A stretch of DNA of 64,000 bases, from assembly GCF_900142445.1 (NCBI RefSeq), contig NZ_FRAV01000023.1:1-64000 (forward strand), written 5' to 3'. The stretch is from Chryseobacterium polytrichastri (GTDB lineage Bacteria; Bacteroidota; Bacteroidia; Flavobacteriales; Weeksellaceae). How positions within the stretch are numbered: position 1 is the stretch's first letter; every line of letters begins with the position of its first letter. The notes under the pieces were generated by a model. That model ran no database searches. It had not been told where the DNA came from and was given only the letters and a program-made list of their open reading frames with translations. Both the position numbers and the translations under genes were made by a program. Shown one piece after another: positions 1-9,293 of the stretch.

Positions 1-143
1 ATACCATATTTCTTACGACATTCTGTAATTCCTAATTTACCGAATTCAATTTCTTTTACAATCTGAAGTTTCAAACTTAAACTGTAATCTTTCTGTGTAC
101 GCTTGACATAAAGCGTTTCTAAGTATTCTTTCATAACGATCAT
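1..143 (-). CDS. IS3-family transposase OrfA, N-terminal part (partial)
   Basis: The minus-strand reading frame starts at an ATG at 143 (or the in-frame ATG at 134) and stays open to the window edge, giving about 47 residues. The piece SLSLKLQIVKEIEFGKLGI is the start of the helix-turn-helix of IS3-type OrfA proteins, which bind the element ends and are fused by programmed frameshift to the OrfB integrase. The preceding stretch KEYLETLYVKRTQKDY is the usual short basic lead-in. The C-terminal half, the frameshift site and OrfB are not in the window, so it cannot be said whether the element is intact. Confidence 0.7.
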   Translation of the reverse strand, partial: MIVMKEYLETLYVKRTQKDYSLSLKLQIVKEIEFGKLGITECRKKYG

Positions 144-180
144 TTTTTTGTGTATCGCTATTTCAGGACTAGACAGATCA
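1..180 (-). mobile_element. End of an IS3-family insertion sequence (rest lies outside the window)
   Basis: The leftmost 180 bases look like the 5' end of an insertion sequence that runs off the window to the left. On the minus strand the presumed terminal inverted repeat begins at 180 with TGATCTGTCTAGTCCTGAAA, starting with the TG typical of IS3-family ends, and the orfA start follows within about 40 bases. The other end and the target duplication are outside the window, so the boundary at 180 is an inference. The adjacent hairpin at 181-224 appears to belong to the host chromosome. Confidence 0.5.
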
Positions 181-224
181 GTATAAAAAAAACATCTTTC
201 AAATCGGAAGATGTTTTTTTATAC
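181..224. terminator. Bidirectional hairpin terminator after the SDR gene
   Basis: A nearly perfect inverted repeat pairs 187-198 with 208-219 (core AACATCTT / AAGATGTT). A-runs on one side and T-runs on the other give a U-tract in either direction. It sits 12 bases past the stop of the minus-strand SDR gene and just outside the insertion sequence. Confidence 0.8.
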
Positions 225-235
225 TTTTTCTATAC

Positions 236-1231
236 TTAATCTTTATTTGAAGATCTGTTGGTGAATAGCATATACGCTAATCCTAAACCAACACCCGCCA
301 ATACAGCCATTTTAGTTTTCTTTGAAGGCACCGGAAACATGGTTTCACCATAAATTCTGTGAGGCTCTGATGATTGATATAAAACATTTCCGTCATCAGA
401 GGGCGCTTTTTTAATCTTCATCATCAGGCGCATTCCTGCGGAGGCTATATTCATGATAGGTTTAGGAAATATACCATAAACATTCTTTAAGAGCATTGAA
501 GCAGTATCTGGAAATAGATCTTTCCTTGGATTTTTTGCCAATTCAACTATTTTGGCTGCAGTATCTCTAGGATCTGCTGCAAAGGGAGGGATTTTAAAAT
601 CCAATCCCGAATATTTTGCAGAATGCATATTTCCTGTAGATCGTTGAATCTGCGGATAGAGATTGCAAATATGAACATTGGGAAAATCAGAAATTTCTCC
701 CTGAAGACATTCCATCATCCCTCGAATTCCAAATTTAGTTGCTGAATATACCGCACTGTAGGGTGCCGGCATAAATCCACCAATCGAAACATTATTGATA
801 AGGATTCCTTCATTTTGCTTTTTGAAAATAGGCAATGAAGAGTAGGCGCCATGCATATAGCCAAACAAATTTGTTTTAATCACCTGCTCGTTAAGCTTCA
901 TCGGAATATCTTCAAATTTTCCGCTGGCCATTACTCCGGCATTATTCACCCAAATGTCAATTCTTCCGTTAAATTGTAAAGCAGCCTGTGCCAAATTTTC
1001 AACCTGCTCTGCAATGGAAACATCTGTAGGAACAGCAAGTGCCGCAACCTCCAAGTCTCTGTATAAACTTACGGTTTCATCTAATGCTTCTTTACCTCTC
1101 GCTGCAACAACAATATTACATCCTTCAAGGGCAAAAGCTTCAGCAACCGCTCTTCCTACGCCACTACTTCCTCCTGTAATAACAACTGTTTTTCCCCTAA
1201 GGCTTTTCTGTATTATATGATCTGATTTCAT
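236..1231 (-). CDS. SDR-family oxidoreductase with C-terminal membrane anchor
   Basis: This 331-residue protein is a classical short-chain dehydrogenase with a Rossmann fold. It has the nucleotide-binding motif TGGSSGVG (residues 19-26), the structural NNAG near residue 96 and the catalytic YSATK near residue 164. It is longer than a standard SDR (about 250 residues). The extra C-terminal part includes a segment around residues 308-322 (AVLAGVGLGLAYMLF) that looks like a single transmembrane helix before a short polar tail, so the enzyme is probably membrane-tethered. The substrate cannot be told from sequence. It is monocistronic, is followed by a strong hairpin at 181-224, and neighbours an insertion sequence end. 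Confidence 0.85.
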   Translation of the reverse strand: MKSDHIIQKSLRGKTVVITGGSSGVGRAVAEAFALEGCNIVVAARGKEALDETVSLYRDLEVAALAVPTDVSIAEQVENLAQAALQFNGRIDIWVNNAGVMASGKFEDIPMKLNEQVIKTNLFGYMHGAYSSLPIFKKQNEGILINNVSIGGFMPAPYSAVYSATKFGIRGMMECLQGEISDFPNVHICNLYPQIQRSTGNMHSAKYSGLDFKIPPFAADPRDTAAKIVELAKNPRKDLFPDTASMLLKNVYGIFPKPIMNIASAGMRLMMKIKKAPSDDGNVLYQSSEPHRIYGETMFPVPSKKTKMAVLAGVGLGLAYMLFTNRSSNKD

Positions 1232-1724
1232 TTTGTGAATGGTTTTTAGAATTGTACTTAATTAAAAACAACCTATTATTATGCCATACACCTATAAATT
1301 TTTCATTATAATTGATTAAAATATAAATGAATCTGTTTAAACTAATTAAAAATTTAACCGCAAAAGAATCAAAAGCTATTGTTGATTTATTAAGGATTGG
1401 TTATTGAGAAAGCAAAAGTCTACAAAAGAATAATATTTCGACTCCGCTCCATATGCAAAGATTTTTAAAAACTTATGTGCTCTTATTTGTAGGCTAACAC
1501 TCAACTTAAAGTGACTAATGTGTTAATCTTTTGTCACTTTTGCGGTTAAAATAAAAGTTTAAACAAGTTGAATAATTAAAACTTAAACTTGAAAACAGAA
1601 ATGTAAAATCTTTCGATCCTAAATAAATATTTCTTCTTTACCTAATTATTTATTATTTTTGATTCCATCTGCTTTAAAAAAATATTTTCGACAAAACCGT
1701 AGTCAAGAACTCTAATATTTCAAA
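1232..1724. other. Intergenic region with short dispersed repeats
   Basis: Between the divergent SDR and AraC genes there is no credible gene. It holds a partial copy (1353-1386) and a full copy (1501-1550) of a repeat beginning TTTAACCGcAAAAG, and TTCGACTCCGCTC at 1437-1449, a motif shared exactly with 55967-55979. Promoters for both flanking genes must lie here, but no clear TAnnTTTG was picked out. Confidence 0.6.
1501..1550 (-). repeat. Dispersed repeat A, full copy
   Basis: Read on the minus strand, this 50-base unit begins TTTAACCGCAAAAG and ends TTTAAGTTGA. It aligns over its whole length with 5199-5247 in the opposite orientation, with roughly 8-9 differences. Shorter relatives occur at 1353-1386 and on the minus strand at 3078-3106. 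Confidence 0.65.
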
Positions 1725-2546
1725 ATGCAACACCTAGAATTTGAACCTTCTGAAGCGTTACAAAACAGCATCCAATGTTTTTGGTATGACAGAAGAGAAT
1801 TCGGAGAAGTAGAATCAAGTTTTGAGGTAGTTCCTGATGGCTATGCAGAAATTATTTTTCATTTTGGAAGCGGATGTAGCATTGCTCACAACGGAAATAT
1901 AGAGCCTTTACCATCACCGTTTATGATTGGGCTTCTTAATCAACCGGCTCATTTTTATGCAAAAAATAGTTTAGAGATTATAGGAATCAGATGTTATCCG
2001 TGGAGTATTTTTGATCTGCTTGAATTACCATCCGGTAAAGACGGCGTACAGGTTTTTGAGCATTCTATCGCTCAGCTTCAGTCTATCTTAGCTCAATATA
2101 TTCAGAATGGAGAAATAGAGGAAGCCATAGTTCATGTACAAAAAGAGTTCTTGAGTACAGCTCAAATTTCTAAAGACAATACACTCTATAAAGCCGGAAA
2201 TGCTATGAGAGAGACAAACGGAACAATGCCCGTAAGTCAAATAGCAACAGAGGCGCATTCAACGATTCGCACCCTAGAAAGAAAGTTTAAACAATCGTCT
2301 GGTTATACGGTAAAAGATGTATCCGGTTTGATTCGGTTTGAGCAAGTAAGAAATCAATTATGGATAGATCCGGAATCTAATCTAGCTGCTTTAGCCATTG
2401 AATTGGGCTATACCGATCAGGCTCATTTAAGCAGAGAATTCAAACGCTACAGCGGGACAACACCGGCAGCATTTGCCCAAAAAGCAAAGAAAGGGAAACA
2501 GATCATCAGCAGTGATTTTATCACATTCAAACAAAAGAAAATTTAA
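1725..2546 (+). CDS. AraC-family transcriptional regulator (DUF6597-type N-terminus)
   Basis: This 273-residue protein has a C-terminal AraC/XylS DNA-binding region of two helix-turn-helix units (about residues 160-260). The second carries the family signature LAIELGYTDQAHLSREFKRYSGTTP. The N-terminal half (FWYDRREFGEVESSFEVVPDGYAEIIFHFG) resembles the DUF6597 sensing region often found in Bacteroidota AraC regulators. The ligand is unknown. It lies 56 bases upstream of a VOC-fold gene on the same strand and likely controls it or other genes in the block up to 7.6 kb. The long repeat-bearing leader suggests its own promoter. Confidence 0.85.
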   Translation: MQHLEFEPSEALQNSIQCFWYDRREFGEVESSFEVVPDGYAEIIFHFGSGCSIAHNGNIEPLPSPFMIGLLNQPAHFYAKNSLEIIGIRCYPWSIFDLLELPSGKDGVQVFEHSIAQLQSILAQYIQNGEIEEAIVHVQKEFLSTAQISKDNTLYKAGNAMRETNGTMPVSQIATEAHSTIRTLERKFKQSSGYTVKDVSGLIRFEQVRNQLWIDPESNLAALAIELGYTDQAHLSREFKRYSGTTPAAFAQKAKKGKQIISSDFITFKQKKI

Positions 2547-2602
2547 TAAAAACTTTGCTTACGATAGGAGTTGTAAGCTAATATTCAATACTTAAAAACA
2601 AT

Positions 2603-3028
2603 ATGGAAGACAAAAAAAATCAAACTGAGAACCCAGCTTCATCTGCTGCTGATACTCCAAAAGTAACAGGGATTGGTGGAATTTTCTTTTTCACAGACAA
2701 TCCAAAGGAAACAAGAGAATGGTATGCGAAAAATTTAGGATTAGATACCAACGATTGGGGCTCAACTTTTAAATCCAGAAACGTAAATAATCCGGAAGAA
2801 GTAGATTCTTTGCAATGGAGTCCTTTTAAAAGTGGAAGCGAGTATTTTGCACCTTCAAAAAAGGAATTTATGATCAATTACAGAGTTCAGAATATTGAAG
2901 GATTGGTGAATAATCTGAAAGAAAACGGTGTCACAGTAGTGGATGAGATTGTAGCCTACGAATACGGAAAATTTGTACATATTATGGATGCAGATGGCAA
3001 TAAAATAGAGTTGTGGGAACCTGCATAA
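2603..3028 (+). CDS. VOC-family (glyoxalase-like) protein
   Basis: This is a 141-residue single-domain vicinal oxygen chelate protein. From about residue 20 it reads VTGIGGIFFFTDNPKETREWYAKNLGL, the usual first beta-alpha unit. It ends FVHIMDADGNKIELWEPA, containing the terminal metal-ligand glutamate motif of the glyoxalase/bleomycin-resistance/dioxygenase fold. One module corresponds to one half-site set, so a homodimer is expected. The substrate is unknown; relatives include lactoylglutathione lyase-like and antibiotic-sequestering proteins. It is flanked by two AraC regulators, and the N-terminal 20 residues are polar and low complexity. Confidence 0.85.
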   Translation: MEDKKNQTENPASSAADTPKVTGIGGIFFFTDNPKETREWYAKNLGLDTNDWGSTFKSRNVNNPEEVDSLQWSPFKSGSEYFAPSKKEFMINYRVQNIEGLVNNLKENGVTVVDEIVAYEYGKFVHIMDADGNKIELWEPA

Positions 3029-3111
3029 ATTTGCTTTAAAAAATCAAACTACAAAAGGTTCTAAAGTACGTAATTAAAAGCTTTTAGGCCTTTTGTGGTT
3101 AAAATCATATA

Positions 3112-3969
3112 ATGAACAAAAAGACAACATCAATACCTGTTAACTCCATGGCTGACGAACGCAGCCCAGGCATTGTTATGGAAAGAGTATCTTTTGATTA
3201 TCAAATGATTGAGGAAGAGGAGAAAGAGTCTCATCGGCACGATCTTCATTCATTTTTCTTACTCGAAAAAGGCACCGTTTCCATTGAAATTGATTTTCAA
3301 AAATATGATATTAAAGAATCATCTGTCATTTATATCCATCCTGATCAGGTGCATTACACAACATCTACCGAAAATATAACCGTCAGCACTTGGGCACTTA
3401 ACAGCGAATATCTGAATCCTGAATATCTAAAATTATTGGATGAAATCAGACCTGTAAAACCTTTACTATTAGATAAAGAAACGCTTTCTCTTATGTCTGA
3501 GACGATATCGCTTTCTTTAAAATTTTATGACCGGAAAAATGAAAAACTCTATCATTCTTTATTAAAAGATATTTGCAATACCTTGGTAGCATTGGTTATT
3601 TCTCAATATTTAGAACATACTCAATCTCCGGAAAAACTATCCCGATTTGAAATTATCACCAAGGCTTTTAAACAAATTTTAGAACAGAAATATATAACTG
3701 TCAAACGTCCGGCAGATTATGCCCAAGCACTTAATATTTCAACGCCTTACCTGAACGAGTGCATCAAAAACACCACAGGTTATTCTGTTTCTCATCACAT
3801 CCAACAGCGTATTGTTTTAGAAGCCAAGCGCTTGCTTTATCATTCAGATCAATCGGTAAAAGAGATCTCTACAGCATTAGGATATGATGATTATCCTTAT
3901 TTTTCTCGCCTTTTTACCAAAGTTGCAGGAATCACTCCTTTAGCTTTCAGAAACAAAAACCGCGATTAG
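3112..3969 (+). CDS. AraC-family transcriptional regulator (cupin sensor type)
   Basis: The 285-residue protein has an N-terminal cupin-like sensor (about residues 15-95; HRHDLHSFFLLEKGTVSIEID) and a C-terminal AraC DNA-binding domain (about 185-282). The signature region reads SVKEISTALGYDDYPYFSRLFTKVAGITPLAFR. It is a different subfamily from the AraC gene at 1725. The next gene downstream, 77 bases on and on the same strand, is a flavin monooxygenase and is the most obvious target. A degenerate repeat copy lies just upstream at 3078-3106. Confidence 0.87.
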   Translation: MNKKTTSIPVNSMADERSPGIVMERVSFDYQMIEEEEKESHRHDLHSFFLLEKGTVSIEIDFQKYDIKESSVIYIHPDQVHYTTSTENITVSTWALNSEYLNPEYLKLLDEIRPVKPLLLDKETLSLMSETISLSLKFYDRKNEKLYHSLLKDICNTLVALVISQYLEHTQSPEKLSRFEIITKAFKQILEQKYITVKRPADYAQALNISTPYLNECIKNTTGYSVSHHIQQRIVLEAKRLLYHSDQSVKEISTALGYDDYPYFSRLFTKVAGITPLAFRNKNRD

Positions 3970-4046
3970 TCCAATACTTACTTTGTTCTGATATTGCAGT
4001 CCCTATTTTTACGATGTTCCTTTGTATCAACAAAAAAATAAATACA

Positions 4047-5168
4047 ATGGAATCATTAAAAGATAACTCAGTTCTCATTTCCGGAGCAAGTATAGCAGGA
4101 CTTTCAACCGCTTACTGGATGAATAGATTAGGCTATAACGTAACCGTAGTTGAACTCGCCAACAAACCTCGCACTGCAGGAGCAGCGATTGATATCAAAG
4201 GTTTAGCTTCAGATATTTCTAAACGAATGGGAATTTTTGAGCAATTAAAAGCCAACAGACTGAATGTCGAAAAGATAGAATTTAAAAATGCTGATGATAT
4301 TTCTGAAGGCACTATTGTAGTGAATGAAGATCCTGAAGCATCCGATGACGATATAGAAATTGAACGCGATCAGTTTATGCATATTTTATTTGATGAACTG
4401 AAAAAAGATGTCGAATTTATATTCAACAATAGTATCACTGCTTTAAACGAAACACAAGACAATATACAAGTGAGTTTTAAAGAGGGTTCGCAACGCGCAT
4501 TCGATTTGGTATTGGGCTGCGACGGCATTCATTCTGGTGTGAGAAGGATTTGGTTTGGTGACGAAACAGAATATTCTCATTTTCTGGGAGCGTATTTTTC
4601 TATCACAATTGCCAATAAGCTTTTGATCAAACAAAAAACAATGCAAATGTATAATGTTCCTGATAAGGCTATTACCCTGAATGCTTACAAACATAAAACC
4701 GATATTATTTTTTGTTTCTTCTCAGAAAAAGAGATTAATTATGATTACCGAGATGAAGATGAACAAAGAAAAATTATTCTGGAACAGTTTGAAGGACAAA
4801 GCTGGAGAACTGCAGAATTATTGGAAGAAGTTCAAAATTCTGAATTCTTTTATTTCGATAAATTCTGTCAGATCAAAATGCCATCATGGACGAAAGGGAG
4901 AGTAGCGCTGATAGGCGATGCCGGATATTGTGCTTCTCCCGCCGCAGGAATGGGTGCTTCTTTATCAATAATTGGAGCGGCAACATTAGCAGATGCATTG
5001 GAAAAATATGATGGTAATTTTACTCTTGCATTTCAAGAATACAACAAAAATTTGAGACCATTTATTGAAGAAGTGCAAGCTAACGCAGCAGTAAATATTA
5101 CAGATAATTTCATCCCAAGAACGGAAGAAGCTATTCGTCAAAGAAATACGCAAACACTTAGCTTTTAA
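4047..5168 (+). CDS. FAD-dependent monooxygenase (class A flavoprotein)
   Basis: The protein starting at the ATG at 4047 is 373 residues. An upstream in-frame ATG at 4014 would add 11 residues of non-family sequence (MFLCINKKINT), so 4047 is preferred. It has the FAD-binding SGASIAGL motif near the N-terminus, a DGIHSGVR segment where class A enzymes carry the DG motif, and the second FAD motif GDAGYCASPAAGMGASL near residue 288. The layout is that of PHBH/TetX-type single-component hydroxylases that use NAD(P)H and O2. The substrate is unknown. It follows an AraC regulator, and a second enzyme of the same superfamily lies at 6504. Confidence 0.87.
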   Translation: MESLKDNSVLISGASIAGLSTAYWMNRLGYNVTVVELANKPRTAGAAIDIKGLASDISKRMGIFEQLKANRLNVEKIEFKNADDISEGTIVVNEDPEASDDDIEIERDQFMHILFDELKKDVEFIFNNSITALNETQDNIQVSFKEGSQRAFDLVLGCDGIHSGVRRIWFGDETEYSHFLGAYFSITIANKLLIKQKTMQMYNVPDKAITLNAYKHKTDIIFCFFSEKEINYDYRDEDEQRKIILEQFEGQSWRTAELLEEVQNSEFFYFDKFCQIKMPSWTKGRVALIGDAGYCASPAAGMGASLSIIGAATLADALEKYDGNFTLAFQEYNKNLRPFIEEVQANAAVNITDNFIPRTEEAIRQRNTQTLSF

Positions 5169-5198
5169 GTGTTTTATCTTGAACTTGTAAACTTTCAA

Positions 5199-5247
5199 TT
5201 TAACCGTAAAAGAAGCAAAAGATTAATACATTAATATTTTAAGTTGA
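5199..5247 (+). repeat. Dispersed repeat A, second full copy
   Basis: The copy begins TTTAACCGTAAAAG and ends TTTAAGTTGA. It is in the opposite orientation to the copy at 1501-1550 and together with it brackets the AraC-VOC-AraC-monooxygenase genes. Confidence 0.65.
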
Positions 5248-5295
5248 TTATTAAACTGGAAATAAGAACACATCAGTTTTTAATCTTTTTGTTTG

Positions 5296-5332
5296 ATAAC
5301 CATGTCAAGGTTTAAAACCTTGACATGGTTAT
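5296..5332. repeat. Perfect long palindrome
   Basis: Arms 5296-5313 and 5315-5332 are exact reverse complements (ATAACCATGTCAAGGTTT) around a single central base. There is no T-run after either arm, so a simple intrinsic terminator is unlikely. It resembles the long palindromic units scattered in flavobacterial intergenic regions. Confidence 0.75.
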
Positions 5333-5343
5333 TAGAGGCTTTA

Positions 5344-5369
5344 TCAATAGGAGCGGGGTTTAATCCGTT
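5344..5369 (+). repeat. Dispersed repeat B, copy 1
   Basis: The 26-base unit starts TCAATAGGAGCGGGG and ends ATCCGTT. It matches the reverse complement of 49982-50007 at 22 of 26 positions. Confidence 0.65.
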
Positions 5370-5531
5370 CAAAATAAAAAACATTTTTTAATCACAGGAA
5401 AATTGATTCAAAAAAGGCTATAAAAGAATTATTTTTAAGAGATTTGTATTTTAATTGGATAATGCCATCCAATCAATATTAAAAAATGCTAAGCCTTCTT
5501 GATTAGCATTTAATAATCAATTATTTTATAA

Positions 5532-6389
5532 ATGAAAAAATCGAATAAAGCCGTTTCCGCAGCATTGTTATCTATGGTTTGCGTCCAGGGTGGAGCTTCT
5601 ATAGCAAAACAACTGTTTCCTACAATTGGAGCAGTAGGAACAAGTGTATTAAGAATTGGTTTGTCAGCAATACTTCTTACGATCATTAATCGTCCAAAAT
5701 TTTCCACTTTCACCAAACAACAATGGTTATATTGTTCCCTTTATGGAATAGGAATTGCGGCCATGAATTTGATTTTTTATTTAGCAATACAAAGAATTCC
5801 ATTAGGATTAGCGGTAACAGTAGAGTTTATTGGTCCTTTATTTTTAGCCTTATCTTTATCTCGAAAATGGATAGACATTCTCTGGGGATTACTCGCCTGT
5901 GCCGGTATTTTACTGATTGTTCCGTGGCAAAGTAATAATGTAGATTTGTTAGGACTTTTTCTCGCTTTTCTCGCAGGTACTTTTTGGGCAGTATACATTG
6001 TAATGGGAGGTAAAGTAGCAGGAATAATGCAGGGAAAGGACGCCGTTACCACAGGAATGCTTTTCGCCATTCTGATTATTTTACCATTTGCATTATGGGA
6101 TGGGGGAGTTTTTAAACTTACACCGATACTTTTCTTAAAAGGTTTGGGTGTGGCTATTTTATCAAGCGCATTGCCTTTTTCGTTAGATTTGGTAGCATTA
6201 AAAAAACTTCCGGCAAAAACATTTAGTATTTTAACGAGTTTACAACCCGCATTTGCCGCTTTTTCTGGATTGCTATTTTTATCAGAAAAGCTTACCCTTT
6301 TACAATGGATTTCTGTGGCGTGTGTCATCTCTGCAAGTATGGGCGCTACAATTTTTAGTGAAAGTAAAAAACAGCAAACCGAACTGTAA
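5532..6389 (+). CDS. EamA/DMT-superfamily exporter
   Basis: This 285-residue integral membrane protein has about ten hydrophobic helices arranged as two EamA repeats, the drug/metabolite transporter architecture. The first repeat includes LRIGLSAILLTI and LGLAVTVEFIGPLFLAL, and the second ends with LLFLSEKLTLLQWISVACVI. The conserved P/E pattern around the fourth helix of each half (EFIGPLF) is the RhtA-like kind, exporters of amino acids or small metabolites. It is monocistronic and followed by the Tet(X)-like gene 114 bases downstream, so export of a drug or metabolite is plausible but unproven. Confidence 0.85.
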   Translation: MKKSNKAVSAALLSMVCVQGGASIAKQLFPTIGAVGTSVLRIGLSAILLTIINRPKFSTFTKQQWLYCSLYGIGIAAMNLIFYLAIQRIPLGLAVTVEFIGPLFLALSLSRKWIDILWGLLACAGILLIVPWQSNNVDLLGLFLAFLAGTFWAVYIVMGGKVAGIMQGKDAVTTGMLFAILIILPFALWDGGVFKLTPILFLKGLGVAILSSALPFSLDLVALKKLPAKTFSILTSLQPAFAAFSGLLFLSEKLTLLQWISVACVISASMGATIFSESKKQQTEL

Positions 6390-6422
6390 AATAGTCTAAC
6401 TAGGTTGATTTGATTTATCTGA

Positions 6423-7637
<1,215 letters not shown>

Positions 7638-7645
7638 GATGACAA

Positions 7646-7680
7646 TAAGTACAAAGAAAGTGTCATATTCTTTGTACTTA
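7646..7680. terminator. Hairpin terminator between convergent genes
   Basis: A perfect 13-bp inverted repeat (TAAGTACAAAGAA at 7646-7658 with 7668-7680) has a 9-base loop and lies between the stop of the Tet(X)-like gene and the stop of the convergent hypothetical gene. A T-rich stretch follows. Confidence 0.75.
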
Positions 7681-7691
7681 CTCCTATTTAT

Positions 7692-8186
7692 TTATCCTTT
7701 TTTAATTCCAATCGTCTTTAAGGCAGTAGGTGTTAAATATATTTCATCTAAAGCAGTAAATGACTCAATATCATTAAATGTTGAACATTTTAAGTCATTT
7801 TTATTAAAAGATAATTCAATAGAATTATTATAAGAGGCTAAAATACGAACAATAGAATATCCATTGTATACAACATCAAATCCTTCAAAAAAACAGTTTC
7901 GTTCTGCTATTTGATATACTCTGTTTTCTTCAAACCCAACACCATCATTTTTTTCTCCGTCATTATGCTTTAATGTTTTCCAGATGCTATAGTTTTTAGG
8001 TTCTTTAAGGACATTTCCATTGGTATCTATCGGAATAAACATTCCAAGCGTTAAAGGTTGTTTTAGGAAATTAGCATAATTATTCATCAAACTTAATGTT
8101 TGAAGATCTGCATATCCTTCGTTTAAATAGTATTCAATAACAAAAGTTGTCATCGGAATCAGCTTGTGAGAAGCATCAGTCGGCAT
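7692..8186 (-). CDS. Hypothetical protein
   Basis: This is a 164-residue protein I do not recognise. It has no signal peptide and no membrane helix. It looks like a soluble alpha/beta protein with aromatic-rich N-terminal half (MTTFVIEYYLNEGYADLQTLSLMNNY) and a hydrophilic middle (KTLKHNDGEKNDGVGFEEN). The composition and clean convergent position relative to the Tet(X)-like gene support a real gene. It stands alone, with a 210-base gap to the divergent dapB-like gene. The ATG at 8153 (MTTFVIEYY) is an alternative start. Confidence 0.55.
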   Translation of the reverse strand: MPTDASHKLIPMTTFVIEYYLNEGYADLQTLSLMNNYANFLKQPLTLGMFIPIDTNGNVLKEPKNYSIWKTLKHNDGEKNDGVGFEENRVYQIAERNCFFEGFDVVYNGYSIVRILASYNNSIELSFNKNDLKCSTFNDIESFTALDEIYLTPTALKTIGIKKG

Positions 8187-8396
8187 AACCAGTCAATTTT
8201 TTTGGAAAAATAAATATAATATTTTTATTTCACTACCACCAATTTGTTGCTTTTAAATTTTTCCTGATAAAAAATCATAAATTGCTGTTGATATTATTGA
8301 TTAAAAATCCTTTTCCAAAAGGCGAAGTAGAGATTGAAAATAAAGTAATTCAAAAAAGTTGTAAAGACAGACACAAACCAATTTAAACAAAATATA

Positions 8397-9197
8397 ATGA
8401 TCAAAGTTTTTATTGCCGGAGCTACCGGATGGGCAGGCTCTGAACTAAGTAAAGGAGTCTACAAAACAGATGATATGCAATTAGTGGGTGCTTTATCCAG
8501 AAAGAGTAAAGGTAAAAATCTAGGAGAAATTTTAAGTTTAGAAAATGCTGAAATTCCCATTTATGATGATATTAATAATGCCTTATCTGAAGTAGATTTT
8601 GATGTTTTAGTAGATTATACAAAACCTGATGTTTGTAAGAAAAATACAATTTCAGCATTAAAGAAAGGGAAAAGAGTAGTGATAGGAACATCAGGGTTAA
8701 CTGCCGAAGATTATTCAGAAATTGCTACCATAGCTGACGAGAATAATTCTTCTGTTTTAGCAGTTGGTAATTTTTCCCTAACCGTAGTTCTTCTTCAAAA
8801 GTTTTCAGAAATGGCAGCGCAATATATTCCAAATTTTGAAATTATTGATTATGCCCATGAAGATAAAATTGACAGCCCAAGCGGAACGGCGAGAGAATTA
8901 GCACACCGTCTTTCACAAGTTCAAAAACCTACTGTACATGTCTCAAACGACGAATTGATTGGTGAAAAAGACAGCCGTGGAGCAAATCTTGAAGGGGTTC
9001 AGGTGCATTCCATAAGATTACCCGGCCACGTTATTTCTATTGAAACCATCTTTGGATTAAAAGATGAAAAGTTAACCATTAGACACGATTCTGGCTCAAG
9101 TGCTGAACCTTATGTAAAAGGAGCTCTTTTAGCAATAGAAAAAGTGGGAACATTTACTGGCTTAAGACGTGGATTGGATACTGTAATGGATTTTTAA
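8397..9197 (+). CDS. Divergent DapB-like dihydrodipicolinate reductase family protein
   Basis: This 266-residue protein has the DapB two-domain layout. An N-terminal Rossmann domain carries FIAGATGWAG, and the C-terminal domain carries DKIDSPSGTARELA, matching the K-x-D-A-P-S-G-T-A signature that binds tetrahydrodipicolinate. True DapB reduces hydroxy-tetrahydrodipicolinate in lysine and diaminopimelate synthesis. In the active-site segment EIIDYAHEDK the first of the two family histidines (H159 of the E. coli enzyme) is replaced by alanine, while the second histidine and the lysine remain. That suggests a side family with another substrate rather than the housekeeping enzyme. It is monocistronic. 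Confidence 0.75.
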   Translation: MIKVFIAGATGWAGSELSKGVYKTDDMQLVGALSRKSKGKNLGEILSLENAEIPIYDDINNALSEVDFDVLVDYTKPDVCKKNTISALKKGKRVVIGTSGLTAEDYSEIATIADENNSSVLAVGNFSLTVVLLQKFSEMAAQYIPNFEIIDYAHEDKIDSPSGTARELAHRLSQVQKPTVHVSNDELIGEKDSRGANLEGVQVHSIRLPGHVISIETIFGLKDEKLTIRHDSGSSAEPYVKGALLAIEKVGTFTGLRRGLDTVMDF

Positions 9198-9293
9198 AAA
9201 TTACAAAATAAAAACAATAGAGTAGTACTATCTTTCTGCCTTGCCTTTTAACTAATTGCTAAGCAGAAAGATAGTTATTACTTAATGTGTGGA

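Larger units (their letters stand above)
5169..5531. other. Intergenic region rich in repeats and palindromes
   Basis: No gene is supported here. The region contains a 49-base repeat (5199-5247), a perfect 18-bp-arm palindrome (5296-5332) and a 26-base repeat (5344-5369) shared with 49982-50007. This is a typical accumulation site for flavobacterial dispersed repeats. Confidence 0.65.

Noticed and set aside
954..1220. Plus-strand frame of 88 codons over the SDR gene
   Set aside because: It lies wholly antisense to the conserved NAD-binding domain of the SDR and has shadow-like composition.
2620..2877. Minus-strand frame of 85 codons over the VOC gene
   Set aside because: It is antisense to a recognisable VOC domain with intact start and end motifs; no independent evidence.
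4681..4905. Plus-strand frame of 74 codons inside the 4047 monooxygenase
   Set aside because: It is an out-of-frame reading within a conserved flavoprotein gene, which shows no frameshift.
5777..6328. A 183-residue open frame on the minus strand inside the EamA gene
   Set aside because: It is antisense to a well-supported membrane protein, its residues mirror the complementary codons of hydrophobic stretches, and it has no family resemblance.
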